Shown: positions 1 to 10,691 of the stretch, one piece after another
Layout of the letters: each line of letters opens with the position of its first letter
Numbering within the stretch: position 1 is the first letter of the stretch
Assembly: GCA_947247005.1 (NCBI GenBank)
Contig: OX365952.1
Coordinates: 51,006,722-51,070,721 of the forward strand
Direction of reading: 5' to 3'
Source of the DNA: Spisula solida
Lineage: Eukaryota > Mollusca > Bivalvia > Venerida > Mactridae
Length of the DNA stretch: 64,000 nt
Made by a program: the position numbers and the translations under genes
The notes under the pieces: generated by a model
The model's input: only the letters and a program-made list of their open reading frames with translations
The model's database searches: none
Told to the model about the DNA's origin: nothing

Positions 1-190
1 ATACCAAAGACGAAATAAAAATGGTACCAGACATTTCCTTGCTAGATGCTCAGTATAAAAGGGAAATAGGCTTCTCTTCTCTCATACCCTCATGGCGAAG
101 GATAACATCAGGAATGAGGTGTCAAGAGTGATTAATACAAGTTGGAAAAACTTGCTTCACATTCGACCTTAAATAAATAGTATAAACTAA
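1..190 (+). mobile_element. 3' part of a tRNA-derived SINE
   Basis: The sequence from base 1 matches closely the body of the SINE at 36898-37075, including the shared stretches around ataccaaagacg, ggtaccag, cataccctc and gttggaaaaactt, and it ends in an A/T-rich accttaaataaa tail. The tRNA-like head would lie left of the window. It is non-coding and would depend on a LINE for movement. Confidence 0.75.
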
Positions 191-319
191 TTGATTTGTT
201 AAATGATATGTTAACTTACCCTTTGGATGTTTCCACCAGTACAAGGTTATCAGGTAGAAGATTTGTAGGGGTTGTAGATAACACACCTATAGTAAAACAT
301 CTACATGAATTAATGTTTT

Positions 320-822
320 GGCCAAAACAAATTAATTATGTGGTTCTAGTAACCCGACCGACCCTAAGTTTTTGGCCCCACCCTAAACATTCTATTGCCA
401 AGAAATAAAAGATTTTCGGAATCGGCATCTCTGTGTGTTGTTTTTGTGCCTTTCGGCTACTTCTGTTGAGTGCTGCCTTTCCCGTCTGATTGGTAATTGT
501 CTTTTAAGATCTTCACCAAAGGTTAGTTAGGGTTTGTGCTGTTATATTGTTATACAGTCAGATCTCGATATAACAACACCCGATATACTGACAAATTCAT
601 TATACTGACATCAAATTTGGGGACAGAAGTATTAAAATGTGCTTTGTATCAATTCAGTATACCGACATATTCATTACAATGATATTTTTCTTGGAAACAA
701 ACAACGTAGTGACAAGGTGAGCTAAAAATGAAATAATTTTAAAAAATAAAATGTTTTTCCTACCTACCTACCCTAATTTGTACACCATGTTACTAGAACC
801 ACATAATTAATTTGTTTTGGCC
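320..822. mobile_element. Inverted-repeat element with 34-bp termini
   Basis: Bases 320-353 reappear as an exact reverse complement at 789-822, giving about 500 bp between perfect 34-bp terminal inverted repeats. No coding capacity is seen. Inside it, at about 558-620, the text cagtcagatctcgatataac resembles pogo/Tigger-type termini, so the interior may contain an older pogo-like remnant. Confidence 0.6.
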
Positions 823-824
823 TA

Positions 825-1436
825 ATATAACATAATACCAAATTTTCTTTGTTTAGTGGCCAAACTAGCAAACAGAGGGAGATGTTTCACTGAACTTTGT
901 AAGAACATTACGTTTTTAACTTTCTCTGTACTGACATAAAACATCAACTTCAGTCTTCATACAGTTTTTAGTAGATCTTACTTTATATACATTCATTAGA
1001 GGTAAATATTGCAGTATTATTTGCGCTTGATTTGACGTAATTCATTGGTAAATTATAAGACTTATCAAAATCAAGGGAGAAATGAAAGTAAAACAATTAC
1101 GTACACACTTCTTCTACAAACAGGCCCCAATCTCCCGAAGCATCTCAAGTAGAAATCTCAACTCAAATAGAGGTTTTGGTCAAATCAGAATCTTAATTTT
1201 AGATAAATCTGATTTTTGAGCGCTTGAAAATGATGTTTTGTGTTGTGATGCCACTTTTGAGTCCAGCCTCTAATAGAAATTACCTCAAAAACAAATGACA
1301 ATATTTGGAGATGAGATTGGCTCAAGTTGCGATACTTTGGGAGATTGAGGCCTGATTTCTTTTTCATCATTTTTTTGGAAAAAATATAATATATTCGTAG
1401 AGTCAACTTGGTCTGAATATTGAATCTAAATAAAAC
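825..1436. other. Intergenic stretch, no gene seen
   Basis: AT-rich sequence with no convincing exon, RNA gene or element end. The minus-strand open frame that reaches in from 1508 has no recognisable motif and is judged to be chance. Confidence 0.5.
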
Positions 1437-1703
1437 CAGGGGTTCTACTGAGGCATATTGCCCAATCCTGAAAACAGGTTGCAAGTCTGTCATGGGCGCC
1501 ATTAGCACACATCTCTACACCTTAACCAGGTTTCAAACATTGTCTTATTGTTAAAATTCAGGTTATGGAACTTCAAATTACCATAACTTTGCCAATTCTT
1601 TGAACTTTTACATCAAATAACTTTTATTTTGTGCTGAAAAGATATTTCTTCCTAATGCAGCAAATCCGGATTTCCGGATTATTCCGGAATTGTAGGACCC
1701 CTG
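1437..1703 (-). mobile_element. MITE family A copy (CAGGGGTyCTA termini)
   Basis: The segment starts caggggttcta and ends taggacccctg, short inverted termini. It carries the family A body in minus orientation: a TCCGGA-rich end, 'gcagcaaatccgg', and 'gcccaatcctg' at the other end. Related copies lie at about 22670, 27159, 30909, 40113 and 50690. No coding capacity. A hAT-like class is possible from the CAGGG start but unproven. Confidence 0.65.
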
Positions 1704-4630
1704 TAGAACTCATTACTACATAGTAATAGTATCACCTTTCATCTGTTGGTCCGAGTTTTCTTCAGTGACGGCAGTTAGTGTATCTGACATATCTCCAAGT
1801 GACCCAAGGTTTATATCTGTATTCACATCCGTGTTTACTGCAGCATTTAACATGGTCAGGGATGTTTCAGCATCCGACTGTAGTGGCTCCATCATTGATG
1901 TAATGCCTACAATGTATATATCAAGTAACATTAAGTTAGATTTACAGTGCTTTGTTTTTTCAACATCGAAGGAAATAATAATAATGATATTGGGAAAATA
2001 ATTTTTAAATTGGAAATTGTAGTCATAAAATTTAACAGAAATGACATCATTCATTGATAAAAATGGTTGTGTGATACTTTTGGCAGGAAGCAGGCCCTGC
2101 ATTAAGGCTAAATTTCAGGAAGTCCTGACTTCCTGACCTTTGATTTGGGAAGTCCCAGTATGATTTTACGGAAGTCCCAAGTTTCGAAAATCAACTCTGC
2201 GTGAACATTCAGTAATGTAGTGCCATCCAACAGTATGTAGGATTGTCCAACCATTGTTACTAAGTTCAGATTACATTCATGAAATGTTTTATCTGTACTT
2301 AGAGCCCATTTAACCCTTTACTTAATATGTGTTACTGTGTATTGTTTTGATATATGATCAATCCAGCTACATGTATGATTGCTCAATGATATGGAAGTAT
2401 ACTGGTCATCTGTTGCTTCGCGGTACTAAACAGTTAAAATATAACTCAAATGCAATAATCAACATACATTTGACAAACTTGATGTAATTCTTCTCTTTCG
2501 TTCTTTTTACAATGAATTCTTTGCATATAATTCAATAAAGTTGCAAAATCAAGGAGTATTTCAACTGTGTTTATGGTAGGTATCGGCCATGTTAGACAAT
2601 GACGTCATCATTGGTTTCGCGGTACGGGTTAATTGAACACTAAAGGTTAACCACCACTAAATGTTATCACGCTGTATTTTCATCTATTTGTGGTCGATTA
2701 CGAAATTTAAAAATCAAATCTGAAAAATACGGAAAATATTGACAACAGTTAAAATACTTTCTGCGATCAAAATATATCCTCAGGGAAATGCTAGCAAAAA
2801 TTGGACCGTCCCTCGTTAGCATTCCTAATTCAGTTCGATTCTTCAAATTTACTGAATGTGTGCATCTTAAATATCCGTTTTAGCGGAGTTTGACCTATTT
2901 CAACAACACAACAGGAAGTTAACAGGGGTATGTTTGTAACGTCTGTTCCGTACATGTGTGGGATGTTCTACTACAAACAACTTACGAAGACAGGGTGCCG
3001 AATGTTCCACTCCAAACAACTTAGGAACAATACGGAACAGAAAGTAAAATGTTTAAGATGACCATGATTGTAGTTGCAGCCGTAATATTGGAGGAAGAAA
3101 TATGCATGTGGATACATTAAGGTGCGATTGTTTGCCCACAATGCCTTACAATTGGAAAATAAATTTCTTATATTATATTTTATGACACAAGCGGCCATTG
3201 TTGTTGATATAATCATGTGACAGTTCTGGCTGCACCACCTCTGTGGTGGGCACAGAAAGAACATGTTCCGCACAGTGTTCCGGTTTGTTCATAAGTGTGT
3301 TCCACTGTCCGGGATGTGCGGAACAGCGTTACGAACGCGCCCCTGTAGTAAACACTCCAAGGATGGATTTTCAGAAAATACCGCATTTCCAATGATGACG
3401 CAAAACCAGTGATATTGAGTATACTAAACATTTTTACACACTTGACCTAATTTACTTTTGAAGATTCAGGTATTCCGGTAAATTGTTAGCGTTGCGCCAG
3501 CTGCATTTAATTACTTCCCTTTTCTTTAGACAGATAAGCTGTCTGTAAGTGGCTGCTTAAAATTCTGACGGTCCAGCCACTACAGACAGACACTAAGTAG
3601 ACCAAAACACGGTCGGAGAATGCGCACATTTTTTTAGCGCATTTTCAGCTCTTAAAAAATATATGAAAACGTCAAACCACTACATATATGAAATATATAG
3701 CATGTATACGAAGAATGAACCTTTATCTCGCGATAGACACCGATAACATTTTAAAAAATGCACAGCAACGTGTCCATCCGACAACTTAAACACAAGTATA
3801 TCGCAATTATGACCTCAATTTCATCCATCGTTCTTGTTGTAATTGTTTGCGTCAAATGTCATTTGCTTATCGACCAATCAGAATACTCAGAAATTGGCGC
3901 GCTCGATTTCTAACAAACGGACTCAGTAAAACAATTTATCGAGTCCAACCTTAAAATGAGCTCGATTAAAGCTAAAACACAGACAATTAACGAACATTTG
4001 TAGTGGAATTAAAATCATTTTGTTAGAAAACGACAAACAAACAAAAAACACCATGAGTGATAGCTTTTTAGGCTCGTTTTAACGATTCAAATAATGTTCC
4101 GGTCGAATCCGGTCAGTACGGATAACGGTCTTTAAACTTGCACTGTTTACGTGAGATTTACGGACACAGTGCGAGCTGGTTTATTTATTGTTTTTCTGAT
4201 TACAACGGCCAATATTACCAGGTATACGACGGGTTTTGCGTTTTTTTACTGTATTGAACATGTACAGAGCCAAAAAAGCCAGATTTTGCCGTTAAATGCA
4301 AATTTCATGAAAATTTAAAATGCACCGGATTTTGGGCACTTATGGTTTCGATGCTAAATACAGGCATCCCTGTATAGATTGCGTCGAAATGGTTTGACTA
4401 CCCTTTTCTTTAAATTTGACGTGGGTTGTATGTCCACATTTAATTTAGATTGTTTCCAAACGTTATTTGATATGATTTTGCATGTTTTTTGAAGATTAAT
4501 AAATATCAAAGGAGCAGTTTGCAACAAATGTTTTTTGGGGGATTTAGTTTTTTGGGGGATTTAGCCTAGATGTAGTTATTCTTTTCAACAATGCCAATTT
4601 CGTTTGACAGGTGTAGTAAAGTGCTTTATT
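1704..4630. other. Intergenic stretch, no gene seen
   Basis: About 2.9 kb without a recognisable gene. Small open frames at 1716-2102 and 2971-3431 on the minus strand show no family motifs and no splice-supported extension. A 20-bp near-perfect palindrome, caggaagtc-ct-gacttcctg, is at 2116-2135. Confidence 0.45.
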
Positions 4631-5030
4631 TACAGATTATCTGTAAATTTACACAAATTCTGTAAGTTTACAGAAAGTTCATTCTGTAAATTTACAGAAT
4701 AGAGAGCTCAAACAACAAGAAAACAAGTTTAAGTCCAAAATCGCAGTTTCATTTGGTTTAATATTGAAAGTAACCATTATTAAAGGCAGAAAATGTGCTT
4801 CATTTTCCAAAATATTGACTTTGAAATATTGGATATTTTTCATTTATAAAATTCATAAATGCATCTTTTTTCAACAAATTACATCGTATTATGTATTATA
4901 CATAACATTCCCATTAAAATAAACTTGAACCAGTGTTTATATCTTAAAATATATAACTTTGATTTTCATAATCTGTAAATTTACAGATTTAACTTCTGTA
5001 AATTTACAGAAATTGTGTAAACTGCTTTCT
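4631..5030. repeat. Cluster of tctgtaaatttacaga palindromes, inverted ends
   Basis: The 16-bp palindrome tctgtaaatttacaga or close variants occurs four to five times, grouped at 4633-4700 and 4970-5020, with related sequence in opposite orientation in the two groups (attctgtaag / attgtgtaaac). This looks like the two ends of a 400-bp foldback or MITE-like element with an AT-rich core. Confidence 0.5.
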
Positions 5031-5860
5031 CATGGAGTTGATCCCCTAAGAGATAAAAACCTAGCATGCACACTTCAAATTGTTTGGTCTGCAATTAAAT
5101 TTCATTTTCTGACAGAGAAATAACTGAACTACAGTAAAATGAACCAATTTTGCAATAAAAAAGCTTTTATCTTTAAATATTTACTGTGAAGCAAGTACCA
5201 GTCAAGAGGCTCCGTCATTCAGAAACTTTCTCATCGACCCGATCCCTCTGATTGGTCAGTCTATGATTAACCCAAAGACTGAATTATTTTATGAAACACA
5301 GTGGTAACATAAAGTTCGTTCATCATAGATACTATTCACAGAATTTAATTAATGTGGACAAGTATGTTGACAAAAATATGGACAAAAACAAAAACCCATG
5401 GTTACAAGCTTAGGTATTACTTCTCACCAAAAAGGATTTTTTAGGGTTGGTTTTAAATCAGTCCACAAAAAAGTTTACATGCGCTTTTATGCACATTTGT
5501 TTGTTGTGATGACAGGAAAAGGTCCACTTTCAAACTTGTGTATGTTTTGGAAAGGAACCATCGCTGCGCGTGTTTATATTCTGCCAAAATAATTAGGGCT
5601 CGGGTTGATGAGAAGGATCGGGTCGATGATAGGCATAGGACTGACAAGGGAAGTAACTCGTGTTAACTTATCGCAATAATCAGATCCAAAATAGGTGGTC
5701 TGGGTTACGGTTTTTCACAGTCATACGGATCCAAATTCTTGTGACTGTGAGAGAATTGATGGACCAGTCTGGTAAAAGACCGTGCTTTGCGTTTTTCTGT
5801 GTTTCCGGACACAATTTCACGGAGCATATGGCGTAATCAAACGTTGAATTTACATGGAAC
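5031..5860. other. Intergenic stretch, no gene seen
   Basis: No exon with consensus splice sites or family motif is visible. Short open frames at 5398-5592 (+) and 5453-5886 (-) overlap one another and have no recognisable content. Confidence 0.45.
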
Positions 5861-5867
5861 CACTTTT

Positions 5868-6120
5868 TTAAGAAAATATAGGTCACAAAATAGTTGCAGA
5901 TAAGGCGTTGACATGTCTTGCCCTTATTCGTAGTTTATTATAACCTTTATTATAAGGTAGATGCAAAATGCGTAGAAATAGAATGACGGTTATCTAGCCA
6001 ATGCACGTAGCGTTTGCTAGTAGTCCACTGCCGGACGACTAATTTCGCTGTCTAGTCGTCCACTGCCGGACGACTAATTTCGCTGTCTAGTCGTCCGGTG
6101 CCGGACGGCTAGCCACTGCC
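5868..6120 (+). repeat. Hairpin-ended repeat, copy 1
   Basis: Bases 6066-6076 and 6088-6098 form a perfect 11-bp stem (ccggacgacta/tagtcgtccgg), and cgtccgg-tg-ccggacg at 6093-6108 forms a second, overlapping hairpin, so the two folds exclude each other. A partial extra unit precedes it at 6021-6063. The upstream 200 bp resemble those of the copy at 15600-15825. The 57 bp 6064-6120 recur inverted at 7183-7240. Confidence 0.6.
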
Positions 6121-7182
6121 ATTCTGTAAATCGAACACTTTACTAGACCTGTTTGATACACCCGCTGCATGGGTTTCCACTGTAATGAAAATGTCATTAG
6201 TGTGAGACATTGAAGAGGGCATGGTGTTTGTTAGTAATTACCAGAAAACACATGGCGCAAATTTTCTGTGATATCCGAATTGTAAGAGCAATCCGAAATT
6301 GAAAGAAATAATAAAATGATCTAACCCTTGCAACATCCACTTGCAATCAAGTCAATGAGAAATATATCGATACCTTTGAAGCAAGAACCTTATTCTTTGT
6401 CTATATATATTTCTATATATATAACAACAACTTAAAATGTTTTATTTCGTTTCCTTGTTTTATGCAAAATTTTGTCAGCATCTTCGGCTGCATTCGATTT
6501 TTTCTTCCTTAAATTTTTAACCGAATAGAATTTGAATTTGCTATTCAGAACTTCAAATGGAGTCAACCTATACTGTTTTTCGGCGTTCACCCATGCCAAG
6601 ATCTAAGATCTTTGACTCATGTTTGAAAATGAAATAAAAACACTTTTAAAATTATAAATTGTTTATATAGATCTACAAACTTTTGCATCATGAAATCAAA
6701 TACCTAAATATATGTATATTTAGGTCTTTGATGAAATGGACATTGATTTTAGACATAGTAAATACAACTCTACATGATTTAAGACAACATCCATATAAAC
6801 TTCAAAAATCAGCGTTAAACTGCTTTTTTTTCGCATAAAATTATAAATTATAGGAATGATCGTGTGGTTGAAATTGTGCCAGCGAAAAATGTGATACTTT
6901 CAAGACTTAATTAGATAAAGATATTACGTGACAAGGTAGACGGTTTGTTAAAGTGTCTGAAATCTATTAGTGAGTGGCCAAAAGACCGGACGATACTACA
7001 AATTGTTAAAGAAGAAATTGATGGGAAAGACAAACCACGGGGCTTAAGATTTCCCATTTACAATAAGGTACACTAAAACAAGGTATATTGATTAAGTTTG
7101 CAACACTTGTGCTAACTAAAAACGTGTTTGTGTAAAATAAAAACTAATACTGAGTTTAAATTTAGGGTCAATATTTAATATT
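6121..7182. other. AT-rich spacer between inverted hairpin repeats
   Basis: About 1.06 kb between the inverted hairpin copies. No gene is recognised. If the hairpins are true ends this would be the interior of a small element. Confidence 0.4.
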
Positions 7183-7240
7183 GGCAGTGGCTAGCCGTCC
7201 GGCACCGGACGACTAGACAGCGAAATTAGTCGTCCGGCAT
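7183..7240 (-). repeat. Hairpin repeat, inverted copy 2
   Basis: Exact reverse complement of 6064-6120 over 57 bp by eye, including both overlapping hairpin stems. Sequence beyond it does not continue the homology to copy 1, so only the hairpin end is shared. Confidence 0.65.
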
Positions 7241-7427
7241 TAGAAATAGAAGTAGTAATGGAACATAGAAAGTTTCAATTACAGTATTATGAGGATGGGG
7301 ATAGTATATGACTTCACTTCATGCTGAAAAAATGAAATTGCTCTGTTAGGTAATTGACAGTTTGGAATGTCACTGGTTATAATAGCGTGAAAACAATGTT
7401 ACCGTTTATGAATCGTATCATGGTAGG

Positions 7428-7523
7428 TAACTAATAATTAATCCTATGATACTTTCAGATAGCAGTCATCCTTTGAAGCTCAATAAACACTAGAACTAGA
7501 AGGAAGATATTATTATTTATTTA
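7428..7523 (+). repeat. 5' LTR of the Gypsy element, internally deleted
   Basis: The 96-bp copy matches both ends of the 258-bp 3' LTR but lacks its central part. The missing piece is bounded in the 3' LTR by two tcatccttt words, which collapse to one here, as expected for a deletion between 9-bp microhomologies. Confidence 0.85.
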
Positions 7524-7903
7524 TGACTGCTAACCAATACTAACCAGCATGCCTACGCTAGAGTGCCAAGTGGACGGTTGCGACTGGAAATCGCAGGACC
7601 TGGCAGCAGAATTTGCAGCTGGGCTCACTGCAACCCTGCAGATCCACGATCGGACCGCCCATCCAGCACAAGTACTAAAAGCTGAAGTTAGACTCACCAG
7701 TGATTGGCACAGGATGCGACCCTGACCAATGGTCATCGTTCACACGACAGTGGCAAATGTACAGAGTGGGCATGTCCATCACAGACGATATGGTCCCCAC
7801 AGCATTGTTCTATTGTTGTGACGCAGACCTCCGTACAAACCTAATGCGGGACATTCAGGGTGATGTTGCGAATATGAGGGAAGACGATCTCCTAAGTGCC
7901 ATC

Positions 7904-8096
7904 TGTTTCATGTTTAATGCAACTTGACTACTCTACATTTGAACTAACTACTTTACATCTGAACTAATACCTTTAACATTGCATGCATGAATAAACATTG
8001 CCCACTATCCACTCTGCTTAAGACTATTCCATCACTCTTAGATATTAAAAGCTAGAATCAACATCACCTCTCTCTGTTATCATTACACACAAAACA
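7904..8096 (+). repeat. 5' LTR of the nested element
   Basis: TG...CA ended, 193 bp, no difference from the 3' copy seen on reading. Directly followed by the primer-binding site. Confidence 0.93.
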
Positions 8097-9461
8097 TGGT
8101 GTCAGAAGTGGGATTTTACGTGGAGGGTGTATAACTGGTGTGACATCCTCATGCAAGTGTATCTCACATTCACCTGGCAATTTACCTATTCCAGTGAATA
8201 CATCAGAGTATTTACTGAGTACTTCTGTTTTGGTAACGGGTGTATTGCAGCTAGTAGCCAATACTAACTTAACCAAATTGAGTTTAAGGCATGTTTGTAG
8301 ACCTACTACAGGACTAGAATTTGTATCAACTATGTAAAATTCCTCATGTGTAGTATTATCATTGTATGTACAAGGGAGGGTAATTAAACCATCGACCTTC
8401 AGTGGTTGACCATTGTATGCTGTCAAGTGTATTTGTGTTGACTGCAACGGACCGGTTTTACCTAAAGACGTGTAAATTGACCTTGGAATGACGTTAACCT
8501 GTGCGCCAGTGTCAATCTTCATGTTAAGTAAAGTTGAGCAAACAACAACTTTAGCAAACGCCTGATTTTTTAACTTGTCATGTTCAATGGTACCTACATG
8601 GAAGCTATCCTCAGTGGATGACGGACTATCAAGACAATCAAGATCAGTAGTGTTAAAATTGGTTACCTCATTTACTTTCTTATTAGTACGTAAATAATCC
8701 TGTTTCTTTTTCCTACACACTCTCACAAAATGATTTAGTCGGGAACAGTACAAACAAGTTTTTCCTTTTGCTGGGCACATATCCCGTTCCGAGTGATTCG
8801 TCCCACAGTTATTACACTGGTTGTTCTGGTAGGTGTAGTTTTGCTTCCTTGATTTTTGTTGATCGTTGTTTTGTTGTGTATTCTGGGTCGATCTTCTCAC
8901 CATGCTGACGGAATGATCCTGACCGCTAATATCCTTCAAATGTGTCTGGCTGAGTTGGTACGTGCGAGCCAGATCAATGCATTTGTCCAGTGTTAAAGCT
9001 GATCCTTCGTTGATCATCTTTTCTCTTATTTGGTGGGATTGTATTCCAAATACAATGTGATCCCGGATCATTTCCTGTTGGATGTCTTCTACGTATCCAC
9101 AGTCTTTTATCAACAGTTTTAGTTCTGTGACAAATTCTTCAAAGGATTGCCCTTCCTTTTGAACACATGACTTGAACCTAAATCGTGAATATATGTGGTT
9201 CACTTTAGGAGCACAATATTCCTGGAACCCTGTATAATACGTTTGAAGTAGCTTTTTATTTTCATCCGTGACATTCCAGGTTGAGAAAATCTGTCTTCCC
9301 TTTTCTCCTACCCAGAGCATAAAGTAATTGCACTGGGCCTCTTCGGACTTCTTCTCAAGAGGTCCCCCGAACATGAATTGACAATGTTCCTTGAACTTTC
9401 TGAATGCATTTGGCAAGTCCGTTGCCTCCCAGTCCATTCTTGGGTTTATCTGTGAATCCAT
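8064..9461 (-). CDS. Gag-protease of the nested element (inverted segment)
   Basis: The 465-aa frame reads opposite to its LTRs. Residues ~1-190 look like a retrotransposon Gag with the usual helical capsid-like region. Near residues 215-255 are two zinc-knuckle-like motifs (C-x2-C-x3-H-x5-C, then C-x2-C-x4-H-x4-C). A retropepsin core with the DTGA active-site motif lies at about residue 315. The frame then enters the first residues of a reverse transcriptase (the stretch ending in PPRK) and is cut off, reading through the primer-binding site into the LTR for its last residues. With no promoter in the right orientation from its own LTR, it is probably not expressed normally. The minus-strand primer-binding site at 9548-9561 lies 87 bases before its ATG, as it would in an intact element. 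Confidence 0.8.
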   Translation of the reverse strand: MDSQINPRMDWEATDLPNAFRKFKEHCQFMFGGPLEKKSEEAQCNYFMLWVGEKGRQIFSTWNVTDENKKLLQTYYTGFQEYCAPKVNHIYSRFRFKSCVQKEGQSFEEFVTELKLLIKDCGYVEDIQQEMIRDHIVFGIQSHQIREKMINEGSALTLDKCIDLARTYQLSQTHLKDISGQDHSVSMVRRSTQNTQQNNDQQKSRKQNYTYQNNQCNNCGTNHSERDMCPAKGKTCLYCSRLNHFVRVCRKKKQDYLRTNKKVNEVTNFNTTDLDCLDSPSSTEDSFHVGTIEHDKLKNQAFAKVVVCSTLLNMKIDTGAQVNVIPRSIYTSLGKTGPLQSTQIHLTAYNGQPLKVDGLITLPCTYNDNTTHEEFYIVDTNSSPVVGLQTCLKLNLVKLVLATSCNTPVTKTEVLSKYSDVFTGIGKLPGECEIHLHEDVTPVIHPPRKIPLLTPCFVCNDNRER

Positions 9462-9617
9462 CTTTTTACAATGGCAATGATAAGTCCAATCAAATATATA
9501 AACTTAATCCATATAATTATTTATGTTTAAATCCAATTTAAACTTTTCACTTCTGACACCATTGATAGAAACATCAATCTTCAATTAGCATCAGCACAAC
9601 CACCTTTAGAAAATAAG

Positions 9618-9830
9618 GTGTACACTCCGCATGTAGCCAGTGACCCGGTAACACAAATGTTGACACCAGGTCAAAATGCCAATTCTCAGGAATCTCAAGT
9701 TAAATCACTACCACAGGCGTCTAAACAAGCTTCACCGGTCAAACATCAATCAGCCATGTCTGACAGTGATCAAATGTACAAGACAAGATCAGGCCGTAGT
9801 GTTAAACAACCTCAAAGACTTACTTACTAG
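9618..9830 (+). pseudogene. C-terminal tail of pol, nested element
   Basis: A 70-codon frame ending with a basic TRSGR-type motif followed by proline- and arginine-containing residues and a stop. This is the typical tail downstream of Gypsy integrases. It is the only pol remnant downstream of the inverted segment and shows where the + oriented interior resumes. Confidence 0.6.
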
Positions 9831-10279
9831 TGCATACATATTGCTGTGATGTATATTGATTTGTCTTTATGTTTACTATACATGTACTATAAATATATGC
9901 CTATGTTAAAGTTGTCTGAAATTGTGCCCAGACAAACGTTTTATCAGAGAACGCACTGGAAGATCATAAATCTTCAAGAGCATTCCTGTGGTCAGTGAAA
10001 TTTAGTGATGATCAGTTAATGATACAGCGTGTAATCATTATCTAGTGAAATGGACACTTTACTATAGTCGATTGCTGATAAGCCGTAAATTAATTACCTG
10101 ACATTCAGATAACAGCACGCTCCTGAAGAAAGTGAGAACATTAACAGTCATAAAATAGACATTTGGATTAATCAGTATTCTGTAAATGGGAGATCATGAT
10201 CTGTGAACTTTGAATCAAGGAAAATTTAAGTTTAATTATTTGTTTGTAAAATTATGTGTTTGTTTTATAAAAAGGGAGA

Positions 10280-10472
10280 TGTTTCATGTTTAATGCAACT
10301 TGACTACTCTACATTTGAACTAACTACTTTACATCTGAACTAATACCTTTAACATTGCATGCATGAATAAACATTGCCCACTATCCACTCTGCTTAAGAC
10401 TATTCCATCACTCTTAGATATTAAAAGCTAGAATCAACATCACCTCTCTCTGTTATCATTACACACAAAACA
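10280..10472 (+). repeat. 3' LTR of the nested element
   Basis: 193 bp starting directly after the polypurine tract and ending AAAACA before the CCATC target duplication. It appears identical to the 5' copy, indicating a recent insertion. Confidence 0.93.
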
Positions 10473-10691
10473 CCATCAAGAGACTTGCCGTTAAGGAAGA
10501 GAGCACTCTCGTCCACCGCATGAAGTTGAATCGAATGACTCAGTCTCCTGGTACGGGAATTCGCACGTTTCTTGCCGGTCTTCGAGGTCAGGCCGCCTTA
10601 TGTCAATACAAGTCAACATGCAAGGAGCAAGATTGTAATCACGTATTCGAATACAGTGATGAGATCATCAAAGACAATCTGATTAGGGGTA

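Larger units (their letters stand above)
7904..10472 (+). mobile_element. Young nested LTR retrotransposon with inverted interior
   Basis: Both 193-bp LTRs begin TGTTTCATG and end AAAACA. They appear identical, and the element is flanked by CCATC at 7899-7903 and 10473-10477. A primer-binding site (tggtgtcagaagtg) directly follows the 5' LTR at 8097-8110, and a polypurine tract (aaaaagggaga) directly precedes the 3' LTR at about 10269-10279, so the LTR orientation is +. The gag-protease segment between about 8111 and 9561 is inverted. Only the last ~70 codons of pol (9618-9830) remain in + orientation. RT, RNase H and integrase are missing, so this copy must have moved with enzymes supplied by another element. 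Confidence 0.9.
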
